Under the pieces are notes generated by a model that searched no databases, had not been told where the DNA came from, and saw only the letters and a program-made list of their open reading frames with translations. This document shows, in pieces, positions 27,286-39,098 of a DNA stretch of 64,000 bases. Source of the stretch: Bacteroidota bacterium (GTDB lineage Bacteria; Bacteroidota; Bacteroidia; AKYH767-A; OLB10); the NCBI GenBank assembly GCA_016713445.1, contig JADJPB010000020.1, positions 28,937-92,936 of the forward strand, written 5' to 3'. The first letter of the stretch is position 1, and each line of letters starts with the position of its first letter. The position numbers and the translations under genes were made by a program.

Positions 27286-29948
27286 ATGAAAGTATTTTTA
27301 CAAATTTTAATTGGCCTATTGCTCTTACCGAATTTGAATGTTGACGCTCAAGAAATTGAATGGCAGAAAGCAATTGGAGGTTCAATGGGTGATCTAATTA
27401 TGGATGTAATTAAATTTAATGATGGCTTTGTATTAGCCGGGAGATCTCATTCTGAAATTTCTGGTGACAAAACCGACCCCCGTATAGGTCATGATGATTT
27501 TGGATTGTAAAAACAGATTTTAATGGCAATATTTTATGGCAAAAACAATAGGTGGTCTTGAAACTGAATATGTTACTAGTGTTATAAAAACACCTGACAA
27601 TGGACTGCTATTAGGAAGTTATACTGAATCAGGTATTGGTGGAAGCAAAACAGAGATTTGCAAGGGTGAATTTGATTATTGGATTATAAAATTAGATAGC
27701 ATTGGAAATATTCAATGGCAAAAGACATTTGGAGGAAATAGTTATGATTTATTGCTATCTTTAAGTAATTCGAGTGACGGCGGATATTTCTTAGAGGATG
27801 GTCTCAATCCGGAATTTCGTTCGCAAACGACCTCTTTATGGGCAAACAGACTACTGGATTATTAAAATTGATTCGATCGGAAATATTATTTGGCAACAAA
27901 CGATTGGTGGCTCTGATTCAGATCAACTAATAAGCATTCGGGGAACTAATGATGGTGGATGTATTTGCGGTGGAAATTCGATGTCAAATATTTCTGTAGA
28001 TAAGACTGAAAACGACAATGGCTTTGGAGATTTATGGATTCTAAAATTAGATTATTTAGGTAATATTGAATGGCAAAATACTATAGGTGGATCGGCAGGA
28101 GATGGAATCCAAGCAATGGAAATCGCAAACGATGAAGGATATATAATAAGTGGCAATTCATCTTCACCTTTATCATTTGATAAAACAATTAGTTCAAATT
28201 ATGGAATGGGTGATATTTGGATACTAAAATTGGATACTCTAGGTAATATCCAATGGCAATTTGGAATTGGAGGAAATAGCTACGACTACGTCAAATCTAT
28301 CATTACTTTAACAAACGGAGATTACCTTTTTGGAGGTGGAAGCGCTTCAGTTTTACTGGAACTATAAATGAACTTTCTAATGGAAATTGGGATGCCCTTA
28401 TATTCAAATTAGATAGTAATGGAGTTTTGCAATGGAAAAATCTTTTGGTGGTAACAATTCTGATCAACTTATTCTATAATAGAAATAGAACCGAAATCAT
28501 ATCTGGCCGGAGTGATATCGCCTTCAAATATTTCAGGTGCAAAACCGAAAACTCAAAGGAAGTTATGACTATTGGATCACTAAAATTTATGATAATTATT
28601 CGAACAAAATTAATGGCAGTGTATATGCTGATTTGAACAGTAACTACTCCTTTGATAGTAGTGATATTCGTATTGGACAATGCAACAATTGAAAGTAAAA
28701 CGAATCGAATTACCTATACCTCACAATATGGAAATTACAATTTTTCTTTAAAAGATACTGGTCACTTTGATGTTTCACTATTAAGCAACTACAACTATTT
28801 TAGTGCTTCACCATTAAATCAACATGCCTATTTTAGCGGTTTCAATCAAATTGATTCTCTCAATGATTTTGCAATTCAACCTGCAATGCTAGGGATGATT
28901 TATGCGACTATCCCCCTTGGAGCATTTAGACCAGGATTTAATGGTAGCTATTTGCTCAATTATGAAAATGTTGGAAGCACCACTCAAAATCCAACCATTG
29001 TTTTCGGATATTCCCTAACGTTAGTTTTGTTTCTGCAAGTGTTACACCGAGTGCCATCTATACAGATTCTGTTGTTTGGAATTTAGGATCGTTGTCACCA
29101 TTTCAAACCGGACAAATTTTGGTAACCGTAAATCTATCGCCTAGCATTCCCATTGGGACTATCCTGAATTCATATGCTCAAATTTTCCAGTAATTAACGA
29201 TGTAACCTAGCTGCAATAATGCTACATGGGAAGTGGTGGTTCAGGTAGTTTTGATCCGAATGATATTTTAGTAGATCAGGATACAATACTTTTTAATACA
29301 CTTTCAAACCCTTCTTACTTAAATTATATCATTCGATTCCAAAACTGGGAATGATACTGCCTTTACTGTAAAAATATTAAACCCTATTGATACCTTGACT
29401 TGACCTCAGATCTTTAGAATTCATTTCTTCTTCTCATCCGGTGGACATGAAATTTGTATATTATTCAAGAAACATGGAATTTACTTTCAATAATATTTTA
29501 TTACCAGATAGTAATATAAATGAACCGAACAGTCACGGATTCATTCGCTATAAAGTCAAACCTAAGCAAAATTTAAACATTGTAGACTCTATTCAAAACC
29601 TTGCGGCAATATTTTGGATTTTAATGATCCTGTATTTACAAACATTGCAAAGACAAAAATTGTATCTCTAACTGGATTTCAAAATATAGCATCCAACAGC
29701 GAACTATTCATCTATCCCAATCCCACTTCCAACGAAATCAATCTAGAGATTTCAAATACTCAAGGAAAAAATATCGCCATCGATTTATATAATCTTTACG
29801 GGCAAAAAGTAAAATCATTGTTACAAGGAAATATAAATACAATCGAATTAAAAAGGAGATTTGAGATAGGCGACTTACAGCAAGGTATGTACTTGCTCGA
29901 GTATCGACTAGATGGGATATCGAGAAGTAAAAGATTATTAAATTGTAA
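27286..29948 (+). CDS. Seven-repeat propeller protein with type A T9SS C-terminal domain (many frameshifts)
   Basis: Signal peptide (LQILIGLLLLPNLNVDAQ), then seven repeats of about 60 residues beginning WQKAIGG, WQKTIGG, WQKTFGG, WQQTIGG, WQNTIGG, WQFGIGG and WKKSFGG, at 27361, 27537, 27716, 27891, 28071, 28254 and 28433 (spacing 175-183 bases). Each carries a motif like DYWIIKLDSIGNI, suggesting a seven-bladed propeller. Then come an SdrD-like segment (NGSVYADLNSNYSFDSSD), a DUF7619-like segment (LNYIIRF, RSLEFISSSHPVDMKFVYYSRNMEF, KNLAAI-like) and a type A sorting domain (LFIYPNPTSNEINLEI, GMYLLEYRLDG). At least eight frame changes are needed. The end is set at 29948, before the terminator. 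Secreted surface protein of unknown role. Confidence 0.8.
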
Positions 29949-29965
29949 AACAATTTGTGAGAATA

Positions 29966-29998
29966 AAAAAGCTTCTGAAAATTTCAGAAGATTTTTTA
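29966..29998. terminator. Bidirectional intrinsic terminator
   Basis: A6, then CTTCTGA (29972-29978) pairing with TCAGAAG (29984-29990), then T6. It separates the propeller gene from the convergent M28 peptidase gene and serves both directions. Confidence 0.8.
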
Positions 29999-30011
29999 TT
30001 TATTTGAATTT

Positions 30012-31382
30012 TTATTTCACTCCATACTCCGAAAGCAACCAAGCTAAAGAAGCCATCGCTGCTGCACCTAATTCCAGTTCGCGCTTATTAATTTTATCGA
30101 ACGTATCGGTTGCAGCATGATGTAAATCGAAGTAGCGTTGTGAGTCGGGCATAAAGCCGATGAGCAACGTTCCTTGATCGTGCAAGTGATTAATATCGGC
30201 ACCTCCATATCCTTTTCTCCAATCGAATAATAAATAAGGTTCAAACATTTTTTTCCACGACATCGCTTTTAAAATAATCAAGGAATCTCCTTTAAAAGAA
30301 AATCCGCGCGGCGAAAATCCGCCGGCATCGCTTTCAATAGCAGCAATGGTTTTACGTTTATCTTTCTTCGCATCACCAGCATACTTCTCTCCGCCTTTAC
30401 CTCCGTTCTCTTCGTTCATAAATGCCACACAACGAATCGTTCGCTTTGGCTTTACATTTAATGCTTTTAAGATATGCAATACTTCCATGGCTTGCACTAC
30501 GCCCGCTCCATCGTCGTGTGCCCCATCTCCTAATTCCCAAGCATCAAGATGTCCGCCCACTAAAATGACTTCATTTGGAAATTCAGATCCCACAATTTCT
30601 CCTATTACATTATGTGATAAAGTATCAGGAAAAGATTGAGGAGACATTGAAAAACCAAATTGTGCTTTTTTATCTTTCTTAATAATCGCGCTAAAACGCT
30701 CTGCACCAATTGTACTTATTGCGCAAGCTGGGATTTTTCCAATGGAATCTACATAACCCATTGCACCTGTATGTGGATAATCATCCAGCGACAAGGTCAT
30801 CGAACGAACTACAACGCCCTTCGCACCCAATGCAGCCGCTTTAGCTGCTGTACCATATCGATACTTCGCTGCTTCACCGTAGGCTTCAAAAGTATTAATG
30901 AACTTAGGATTCATGGGATGATTCATAAAAACAATTTTTCCGGAAATTACATCTCGCCCTAATTTTTCCATTTCTAGCCAATCATAAACTTCCACAACCT
31001 CGCCAATCAGTCCACCTTTGGGAGTGGCCACATTTCCGCCCAGGGCACAAATAGAAACCATTGTTTTTTTTGTGTTACTTGTGACCCAAGCCTGCTCCTT
31101 ATTTCCACGGACCCAATGCGGAACCATCACTTCTTGCAGCGTTACCTGATCAACATTCAATTTTGTCAATTCCATCTGAACAAAGGTAACTGCTTGTGAA
31201 GCTTTCAATGATCCGCTTAATCGACCGCCAATTTGGTTACTCAAAAAATCAAGCCATCCCATACACTTACTATTCGTAAGTGCTTCGTCATAAATTTTAC
31301 GAATCATGATAGAATCGTTGGACTGTCCTTGGCATTGTGCAACGATCAATAGTAAAACAATAAGAATATAATTTTTACGCAT
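30012..31382 (-). CDS. M28-family zinc aminopeptidase/carboxypeptidase with PA domain
   Basis: An intact 456-residue secreted peptidase. Signal peptide (YILIVLLLIVAQCQGQ), a protease-associated (PA) insert at roughly 120-230 (GLIGEVVEVYDWLEME, GTAAKAAALGAKGVVV), then the M28 catalytic part. Zinc ligands are visible: His and Asp in GGHLDAWELGDGAHDDGAG, Glu pair in FMNEENGG, Asp in IESDAGG and His in DLHHAATDTF. It resembles plasma glutamate carboxypeptidase-like Bacteroidota enzymes that release amino acids or dipeptides outside the cell. It has its own candidate promoter and is convergent with the propeller gene. Confidence 0.95.
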   Translation of the reverse strand: MRKNYILIVLLLIVAQCQGQSNDSIMIRKIYDEALTNSKCMGWLDFLSNQIGGRLSGSLKASQAVTFVQMELTKLNVDQVTLQEVMVPHWVRGNKEQAWVTSNTKKTMVSICALGGNVATPKGGLIGEVVEVYDWLEMEKLGRDVISGKIVFMNHPMNPKFINTFEAYGEAAKYRYGTAAKAAALGAKGVVVRSMTLSLDDYPHTGAMGYVDSIGKIPACAISTIGAERFSAIIKKDKKAQFGFSMSPQSFPDTLSHNVIGEIVGSEFPNEVILVGGHLDAWELGDGAHDDGAGVVQAMEVLHILKALNVKPKRTIRCVAFMNEENGGKGGEKYAGDAKKDKRKTIAAIESDAGGFSPRGFSFKGDSLIILKAMSWKKMFEPYLLFDWRKGYGGADINHLHDQGTLLIGFMPDSQRYFDLHHAATDTFDKINKRELELGAAAMASLAWLLSEYGVK

Positions 31383-31422
31383 AAATTCATTACGTCATGG
31401 AATAGTATCCAATTCGCAATTG

Positions 31423-31430
31423 CAAAAGTA
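31423..31430 (-). promoter_or_regulatory. Candidate -7 box for M28 peptidase
   Basis: Reverse-strand TACTTTTG (complement of 31423-31430) matches TAnnTTTG, 40 bases before the ATG at 31382. It sits just after the stop of the WecA-like gene, so the peptidase is probably a separate unit. Confidence 0.4.
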
Positions 31431-31448
31431 ATAGCTTCTATGAAATAA

Positions 31449-32539
31449 TCAGGCCTTAGCTGCGCGTTGATACAAAGTTCCTCCCAATCGCCCATAAATA
31501 TTGGCTAAGAAGGACATACTTAAAGTATTCATAAGGAGCATGCCTAGACAAACAGATAAAATCAAGAATAAATTAATATCCATTTGCGGAAAAATCAACG
31601 CGATGGATATAAAAAATAAATTAAATCCAGTTATCATTAATGTAGTCATTCTTTTACCAAATCCCTGACCCAAGATCATATGATGCACATGATTTCGATC
31701 GGGATGAAAAGGAGAAAAGCCTGTAAGAATTCGGATCACTGATACTCTGAGTACATCATAAGCAGGAACAAACAGTGCAGCAATAACAACAGAAGGAGAT
31801 AATTCAGGAATGCTATTTCCATCGTGAGCATAATGTTGCATCAAAGCAATTGCCTGTATCGCTAAAAGAAATCCCAATACCAATGATCCGGTGTCCCCCA
31901 TAAATATTTTTGCAGGATGAAAATTGTAAAACAAGAATCCGAACACTGCACCACAAACCGACATGGATAGCAAGGTCATTTGAACATCCCCAATTTGATA
32001 AAACAATATTCCAAATATAAGGCTAGTGATTAACGTTAAACTTCCAGCTAATCCATCCAAACCATCTATTAAATTTAAAGCGTTCGTAATAGCGACAAAA
32101 AAAATACAGTTGCCAAATATGATACAACTAAGGGCAATTCGCTAAAGCCTAAAAATCCAAATGCATTTTCAATACGAAAACCAGCTGCAATTACTAATGA
32201 AGAGGCTAGTAATTGTAAAACTACTTTTTTCAAAGGGGACAAATCAATTAAATCATCAAAAAAACCTGTTAAGAATAGTATAAACATCGAGCCATACAAA
32301 ATATTGAAATGATAGATTTGCGATTCAGGAACAACATACAATGTACTTACAAAGATTCCTGCAAAAATACTTATACCGCCCATGGTCGGAATATTTGATC
32401 GATGCCTCTTACGATCATCAGAAGGTTCATACAAATTCCACTTTGCACAAACCTTTATCCAACAAGGGATCAAAACAGCTGTTACCATGGAAGCTATTCC
32501 AATACAAAACAAGATCATTAGCGATTCACTTACTATCAT
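31449..32539 (-). CDS. WecA/MraY-like undecaprenyl-phosphate sugar-1-phosphate transferase (one frameshift)
   Basis: A polytopic membrane enzyme of about 363 residues that starts glycan chains by moving a sugar-1-phosphate to undecaprenyl phosphate. Motifs: DDRKRHRSNIPTMGGISIFAG, the Asp pair in LTGFFDDLIDLSP, NALNLIDGLDGLAGSL, KIFMGDTGSLVLGFLLA and the HPDRNHVHHMILGQG loop. The frame breaks at the A8 run 32097-32104, where nine bases restore TVFFFVAITNALNL. It is the last gene of the exopolysaccharide transcript, five bases after the PorP-OmpA gene, and is the likely initiating transferase for that locus. Confidence 0.92.
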
Positions 32540-32543
32540 CGAA

Positions 32544-34970
32544 TCAAGGTTTTTTCTTTCTTATTACGTGAACTTCTACTCTACGGTTATGCTGTTTTCC
32601 TTCTTCGGTCAAATTATTTTTCAATGGCATAGTCTCACCATAAGCAACTGTTTGAATTTTCTCTTCTGGCATTCCTTTCTTTAAGAAAATTGCGCGAACG
32701 GCATCAGCACGTGCTTGCGACAATTCCATATTCACAGGAGCATCGCCTTCGCTATCGGTGTGACCAGTGATCACCAACATTAAATCGTCATGTATAAACA
32801 CTGAATCCAATGCAGGTTCAATAATATCTAGTTTGTAAATTCCATGAACAACGGCGCTCGATGTTTTGAATTCAATATTTCCAAAATGTTGCGTCATGAT
32901 TGAACCCCCATCAGTAAGAACATTTCTTGCAGGACAACCCTTCAATCGTACTTCACCTGCTTCCAACGGACATTGGTCGTTCATATCGATTACTCCATCT
33001 CCGTCTGTATCTGGACAACCACCAGTTGCCGCACTTCCTTTAATGTACGGACATGGATCCTTGTCGTCAGATATACCATCTTGATCCGCATCCATTAGAA
33101 CAGGAACATTTGCAGGTATAGTTAGTGAAGTTGTTACAGGAGCAGGAATTAATGTAGGTAACTTAGAAAGAACATCATCTTCCTTCTCAATTGGTAATCT
33201 ATTCAAATTTTGAAGAGGTACCTTTTTCACTTCGGGCTTACTTACATTTACCTTTTGCACGACTGATTTCTTTGGTGTCATGAAAGTCATCGACGACGGA
33301 GCTTCCTCCATATTCGTTGGTATTCCTGTCTTCTGAGGAGTACTCGCTTTTTTAACATCGGGAGCAATTGGCTTTACAATAGGCAATGTATGCGTCATTT
33401 TGGTTTCCAAAGGACTTATAGATTCATCTTCTCGACCTTCCAATGGCGTTGTAGTGTTTGATTTAATAACTCCCTTCTTTGGTTGAAGGGTTGGGAATAC
33501 AATATTCAACTTAGTTGGCAATTCTCTCGAACGCATTGCTTCAACATTTGGTAAATCATGACTCTCTATTGGCAATGCTTTGACAAGCTTTGTTTTTTGA
33601 GTAGTCTTTTTAGGATCCAAAACAATCCTTGATATTGGAATTCCTTTTAAATTTTTCAACTCAACAGTTTTCATATCCACTATCTCAAGAGGCTTGTCAA
33701 CTTTTGCAGATGGGTTGGTAGTAGATGTTGCTGGTGTTGGCGCAACAGCAGATTTCGGTGACGTTGTTGTTATGGATGTTGAAGGTTTAGTAACGACTGC
33801 AGTTTTAGGTGCCGGCGTTGTTGTAGTTTTAATTGTTCCGTTCGACTTCGGATCGCCCGATGTTGAAGGACTCGCAGGATTTGTTTTCTCTGTTGCCTTT
33901 GGTGTAGGTGTATTTACAGGTAAAGGTGGCTTGACATTTGAAGTTGGTATACTCGTCTTCTTAGCAACAGTTTCCTTTTTCGGTTTCTGAATTGGCTTCT
34001 TATCTTTATCCTTCTTCTTTGCAGGATCTTTCTTTTCCTTAGCTTTGGGTATATACGTCAACGTAAGTTCAAATGCACCTGGTCCACCTGTCAATCCTGA
34101 AATATTCACATCATAACTCATCCCCAACATAAAACTATTCCATTGGTATCCTGCATACAAAGCCGCAGCGTCCTTATTTCGAAACATCAATCCCCCTCTA
34201 CATTATCTCTTCCATCGAGTGGCATCTTTAGAATTACCCCACCCAATAACTCTTTTGTAAACTGTTGTTGTGAAAAAGAAATCGTGGGAGTAATCGTAAG
34301 TGCTTCACTTACTACAATTCCAACACCTCCATTTGCAGTAATCTTTCTTGGGATGAAATTATTCTCTTCAATAAAACTTTCTTTTGGTTGATTTATATGC
34401 TGCATCGAAAGTCCAACGTATGGATAAAATTTTTCTTTTCCGGGCAGACCATAGGTCCACAAGAGTCCAGCTCCGAAATCCGGACGTGTTAACTTTGTAT
34501 AAGAAAAAGTTTCAGCGGTAGGCGTTGTAGGATTTGCGCCCTGATCGGGTGTATTGATCGTCGAAAGTCATTTTCGAATGATCGAAACTTTTTTGTATCA
34601 ACCCCACTTGAAGTCCAGAGGCTATAACATTTTTTCCAAAAGCATAACGATAAGAAAGTTGTCCGTTTAAAAACAGCTGACGTATTCCTGCTTCACCAGC
34701 AGAATTATTCACCAAATTCGCTCCTAATCCGACTTTACTTACTTGCTTATCAAAAAACAATCCTTGTGTTTTAAAAGGACTCATCACGCTAGACCATTGA
34801 TTTCGGTATAACATTGTCAAACGAATATGTTCTACACCATGTCCTGCTGCGGCCGGATTGTACCACGTTGGGATACGATGTGCCTGTGTATAATGAGGAT
34901 CTTGTGCATTCATATTCCTTGCTGCAAAACAACAAATGAACAAAAGTAGATATGTGATAAGCTTCCTCAT
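32544..34970 (-). CDS. PorP/SprF-family outer-membrane protein fused to TSP3 repeats and an OmpA domain (two frameshifts)
   Basis: About 809 residues. Signal peptide (YLLLFICCFAARNMNAQ), then a PorP/SprF barrel-like domain to about residue 300 (DPHYTQAHRIPTWYNPAAAGH, LTMLYRNQWSSV, ASGLQVGLIQKSFDHSKMTF). Next is a Lys/Pro/Thr-rich linker of about 280 residues, two Ca-binding TSP3-type units (DADQDGISDDKDPCPY, DTDGDGVIDMNDQCP) and an OmpA peptidoglycan-binding domain (LVITGHTDSEGDAP, LSQARADAVRAIFL, QHNRRVEVHVI). Frame breaks: 34520-34560 and the C5 run 34192-34196 (six restore VEGGLMFRNKD). PorP/SprF proteins serve T9SS secretion of partner proteins; the fused OmpA part could anchor it to the wall. 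It overlaps the upstream NHL type B cargo gene by 4 bases. Confidence 0.88.
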
Positions 34971-37905
34971 TTAATTACCGTCACAGGGCCCGTCATCTCT
35001 TGTTTATTAAAATTATCATCAACAATAACGATACGGTAAACATACGTTCCGTTCATTACTGTTTTCCCATTCACAGTTCCGTCCCAAAGAGGAAGAGATC
35101 CATCGGTAGTATAAATTAATGTTCCCCACTGATCAAATATTTTCATTTCCTGAAGGGTATATTGTTCACCTCTAACTCTGAAAATATCATTCTTTCCGTC
35201 TCCATTCGGGGTAAAAGTAGTGGGAATGAAAGCCGGGTTATTTGCACCGGCGGCTACTTTCTTCTTCAATGTATCCGCACATCCTAAGAAATTCTCCACG
35301 ATTAAAATAACATCGTATGTTCCAGCTATTGGATAAGAGTAAACTGGATTAGGTAAATTAGAAATATTTCCAGAGATGGTAGTATCACCAAAAATCCAAG
35401 TGATATAATCTGGATTGGCTGTGGTGCAGGTAAAGTTCACGTCATATTGTCCGTTCGAAGCAACCGATGTATAGGTAAAACTTGCAATTGGAACAGCCTT
35501 CAAAATAATATCTACATCCAATCGATCCGATTTACAATTAAACGAATTGACAGCTTCTACATAATACGTAATAGAAGCATTTAGAGGTGGCGGGGTAAAG
35601 CTTAATCCTGTTGAAAGTAGCGAGCCTCCCGTTAGTGAACCATACCATTTATAGGTAACACCATTCACAAATGGTAATGTCAAGGTTATAGTTTCACCTT
35701 TACAAACGGAAGTATCATTTATATTCGGAATATCTGGAGTAGGTAAAACGGTTACACGAATAGAATCAGAAAACATCCAAGAATTGTTTTGCCACACACC
35801 TACATGATACCAACCATCATCATAGGCATTATATTGTTGTGCGTTTGCGCCTGCGATAGGAAGTCCATTATAATACCACTGATTTCCCGTTGGAAAAATC
35901 GATTGCAACTGCACATAATTCCCATCACAAAAACTGGTGGCCCCTTGCGCTGAAATAATTGTTGAAGAAGAAACTACGGTTACATTTACTGCAGCAGAAG
36001 TTGCAGTACATCCATTAGAAGATGTTCCCACTACAGAATAATTTCCAGATGAAAGCACATAAACACTTGCATTTGTACTTCCATTAGACCAAGCATACGC
36101 AGAACAGCCACTCGCTTGTAACAGTGCTGAATCTCCTTGAAAAATTACTACCGTTCCATTGGGAGCAATCGAAGGTACATTAGCGGGAAATGCTGAAATT
36201 GTTTGCGAGGAAGAAATAGCGGTACATCCACCTGCTCCAGTAATAGTCACCGAATAAGTTCCAGGTCCGGCATTTATACTTTGCGTTGTTGCATTTGTCG
36301 ACCATAAATACGAATTGGCAGGTGATGCTGTTAACGTTGTACTTTGATTCGGACAAAGAGAATCCGCTGCGGCGGTAATTGTTGCTACTGGATTATTTTG
36401 AACTGTTACATTAAATGGTAATGATGTTCCTCTACATCCAGCGCTATTCGTCACACTCACCATATACGAGCCTGCAGCATTCACTGAAATAGAAGTTGTT
36501 GTTGCTCCAGTTGACCAAACATAATTCGATCCTGCTTGCGCAGTTAAAGTAAGTGAAGCTCCACTACAAATGGCTGTTCCACCACTGCTTGAAATGGTTG
36601 GAACAAAGGGAGGAAGTATCGTGATCGAAATATTCTGCGAGATTGCTGTTGCACCGCTTCCATCAATTGCAGATGCATACAACGTATGTGTTCCGGCTGA
36701 TAAATTAGAAATAGTGATCGTTGAAGTTGGTGAACTTCCAAGCAACACAGTATTCTCCTTGATCGAATAATTATTTAGGTTAGATGGGCTAATCTGAAAA
36801 ACGAGAGGATCTCCAAAGCAACGCGATGAAGAACCAACGAGAGAAATCGTCAACACCGTTGAAGAAACATTTGTGATTTTTCGGATCATGTGATTCGTAT
36901 TATCACCTACATACAATCCTTGATCTGCAGGATTTACACTTACCGCAGTTGGATTATTGAATCGAGCGACTGAAGCGCTGCCGTTCACATCTCCAATATT
37001 TCCAGCCAACCCTGCGTATGTGCTTACAACACCTGCAGTATTCAATTTTCGAATGGTATGATTCAAAACATCAGCAATAAAATATTTCCTGTTGCATCTG
37101 TACAAATTCCAGCTGGGAATTTAAACTGTGCATTTAAGGCGGGGCCATCTAGGCTTCCAGGAATTCCACTACCTGCAATGGTAGAAACGACACCTGCAGA
37201 AGTCATTCTTCTAATTAGACTGTTCCACTCATCAGCAATAAGTACGTCGCCGTTGCTGGTCAAGAATAACCCATATGGATGATTGAAAGTGGCCGTAGCT
37301 CCTGTGCCGTCGTTAGCACCTGAAACGAATACAGTACCTGCCATAGTAGACACTTGACCATTCTCTACTTTTCGTATAGTATGGGTGTTATAATCGGAAA
37401 CATAAATTGAATATCCATTGGGAGAAACAGCAATGCCTACAGGAAAGCCAAATCGAGCTAAAGTCGCTGCTCCGTTTGTGGTACCAAACACTCCTGAGCC
37501 CGCTAAGGTAGAAACTATCCCTGCATTATCAATCTTTCGGATCTTATAATTTTTCGTATCCACCACATAAACATTTCCCAAGGTATCGCAAGCAACACCC
37601 CATGGTTCATTAAAGGTAGCTGAGAGTGCAGGTCCGTCTGTACCTCCTATTGCGCCAGTTCCAGCATAGGTACTTACTACACCCGAAGTATTTATTTTCC
37701 TAATTCTATGATTCTGTCGATCAGCGATAAATACATTTCCATTTTTATCACTTGCAACAGCATGTGGTTCATTAAAACGAGCTACAGGACCAGCGCCATC
37801 AACAAATCCTGATGCACCAGCGCTTCCTGCAATCGTAGTTACTTGTTGAGCTTGCACATTCGCACATAACAACCAACCCACTATCAACGCCCGTAGATTC
37901 ATCAT
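34967..37905 (-). CDS. NHL-repeat, Ig-like/PKD surface protein with type B T9SS C-terminal domain (one frameshift)
   Basis: About 979 residues. Signal peptide (LIVGWLLCANVQAQ), about six NHL repeats (DKNGNVFIADRQNHRIRKI, TLGNVYVVDTKNYKIRKI, SNGDVLIADEWNSLIRRM) forming a probable propeller in residues 20-320, then several Ig-like modules (GSYMVSVTNSAGC, NYSVVGTSSNGC), a PKD-type module (WIFGDTTISGN, YPIAGTYDVILIV) and a C-terminal type B sorting domain (TTFTPNGDGKNDIFRVRG, MKIFDQWGTLIY, NGTYVYRIVI). The frame breaks at the A4 run 37079-37082; five restore GNIFIADVLNHTIRKL. It overlaps both neighbours by 4 bases (ATGA), so it is translationally coupled to the glycosyltransferase before it and the PorP-OmpA protein after it. 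Confidence 0.92.
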
Positions 37906-39098
37906 GCGGCAATTGATTTAGAATTTTTAACAGTTAAATCGATAGTTTGTTCTTGCTGCTTAGCCAACTTACTAGTTAACTCAGCTACGGAACTTGACTC
38001 CCCTTTAAATGCAGATGCATACAAAGCAGCGATGCGATGCCAAGCATATTTTTGCAAGCCATATTGCTGTAATTCTACACCCATGCGCGAAACATCTCTT
38101 CCTGCAAAAAAGGGCAAGTGATTTAATAATTCTTCGGGACTACTGAAATAACGCGCGCGATGATTTGTAGTTTCACGGTTATAATCGATACCATAGCTTA
38201 AGATGGGCAAGCCTAAACACATTGCTTCCACTAAACTTGGGTTCGTACCACCGGCACTGTGTCCATGCACATAAAACTTTGCATTTGATCTCAACGCATT
38301 CAACTGATCTTGGTCATAAATAGGATCCAATAAATGTATGTTTGAAAAATTCGAATACCTCTTGCGCAGGTCCATTCCATAGGATCCATGATTCCACAAA
38401 CCCACCATTACCAACTTTTGTTGAGGAGCTTTGCTAAAAGCATCCAAAATCATATGAATATTATTTTCTGGCTCGATACGACTCACGTTAAATGCGTAAG
38501 GTTCATTCAAGAACGGATACTGTTCAAAATGAAACTTTGTCAACGGCTGTTTACTTACATGATCACCGCCATATTCGATAAGATTCACATCGGAACGTCC
38601 GTAACAATTTTGAACATACTGCTTGATAACAACATTATCCGAGATGATTACATCTGCAAAACGAACGGCAACCTTTTCACTAAATCCCAACACCTTCTTT
38701 GCAACCCAATTCCACTTTGGGCGTTTCCATTCTTGGCCATCGATATTTACAAGAATTTTTTTCTTGGAAAACAACTTCACAAAAGGCAAGAGCATAGCTC
38801 CTGAAACCCCAAGCATCAATAACACATCTGATCTTCGAATGGCATGTAAGATGGAAATCATATCATAAAAAATACTTTGATAACCATTCGCATTCAAGGG
38901 TAAATACACCAACTTAGCGCCATTAAAAACAGTAAGACGACGCGTCGACTTTGCAAAATATTTATTACTGCAATATACAGTAAAGTCCATCTCTTCCTCA
39001 AGCTGATCCACCAAATGATGGGTCAATGTTTCAAATCCTCCATAGCGGGCAGGTAAACCTGTTGTTCCGATCACAGCCACACGTAACTTCGACTTCAT
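37902..39098 (-). CDS. Glycosyltransferase with DUF1972 N-terminal domain
   Basis: A 398-residue GT-B enzyme. The N-terminal DUF1972 signature is clear (VAVIGTTGLPARYGGFETL, DVLLMLGVSGAMLLPFVK), as in rhamnosyl- and other surface-glycan transferases. The C-terminal half has the GT1/GT4 nucleotide-sugar fold with YAFNVSRIEPENNIHMIL, HGHSAGGTNPSLVEAMCLG and a Glu-containing acceptor region. It is the first gene after a 243-base gap and overlaps the NHL surface protein gene by 4 bases. Donor and acceptor sugars cannot be inferred. Confidence 0.92.
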   Translation of the reverse strand: MKSKLRVAVIGTTGLPARYGGFETLTHHLVDQLEEEMDFTVYCSNKYFAKSTRRLTVFNGAKLVYLPLNANGYQSIFYDMISILHAIRRSDVLLMLGVSGAMLLPFVKLFSKKKILVNIDGQEWKRPKWNWVAKKVLGFSEKVAVRFADVIISDNVVIKQYVQNCYGRSDVNLIEYGGDHVSKQPLTKFHFEQYPFLNEPYAFNVSRIEPENNIHMILDAFSKAPQQKLVMVGLWNHGSYGMDLRKRYSNFSNIHLLDPIYDQDQLNALRSNAKFYVHGHSAGGTNPSLVEAMCLGLPILSYGIDYNRETTNHRARYFSSPEELLNHLPFFAGRDVSRMGVELQQYGLQKYAWHRIAALYASAFKGESSSVAELTSKLAKQQEQTIDLTVKNSKSIAA

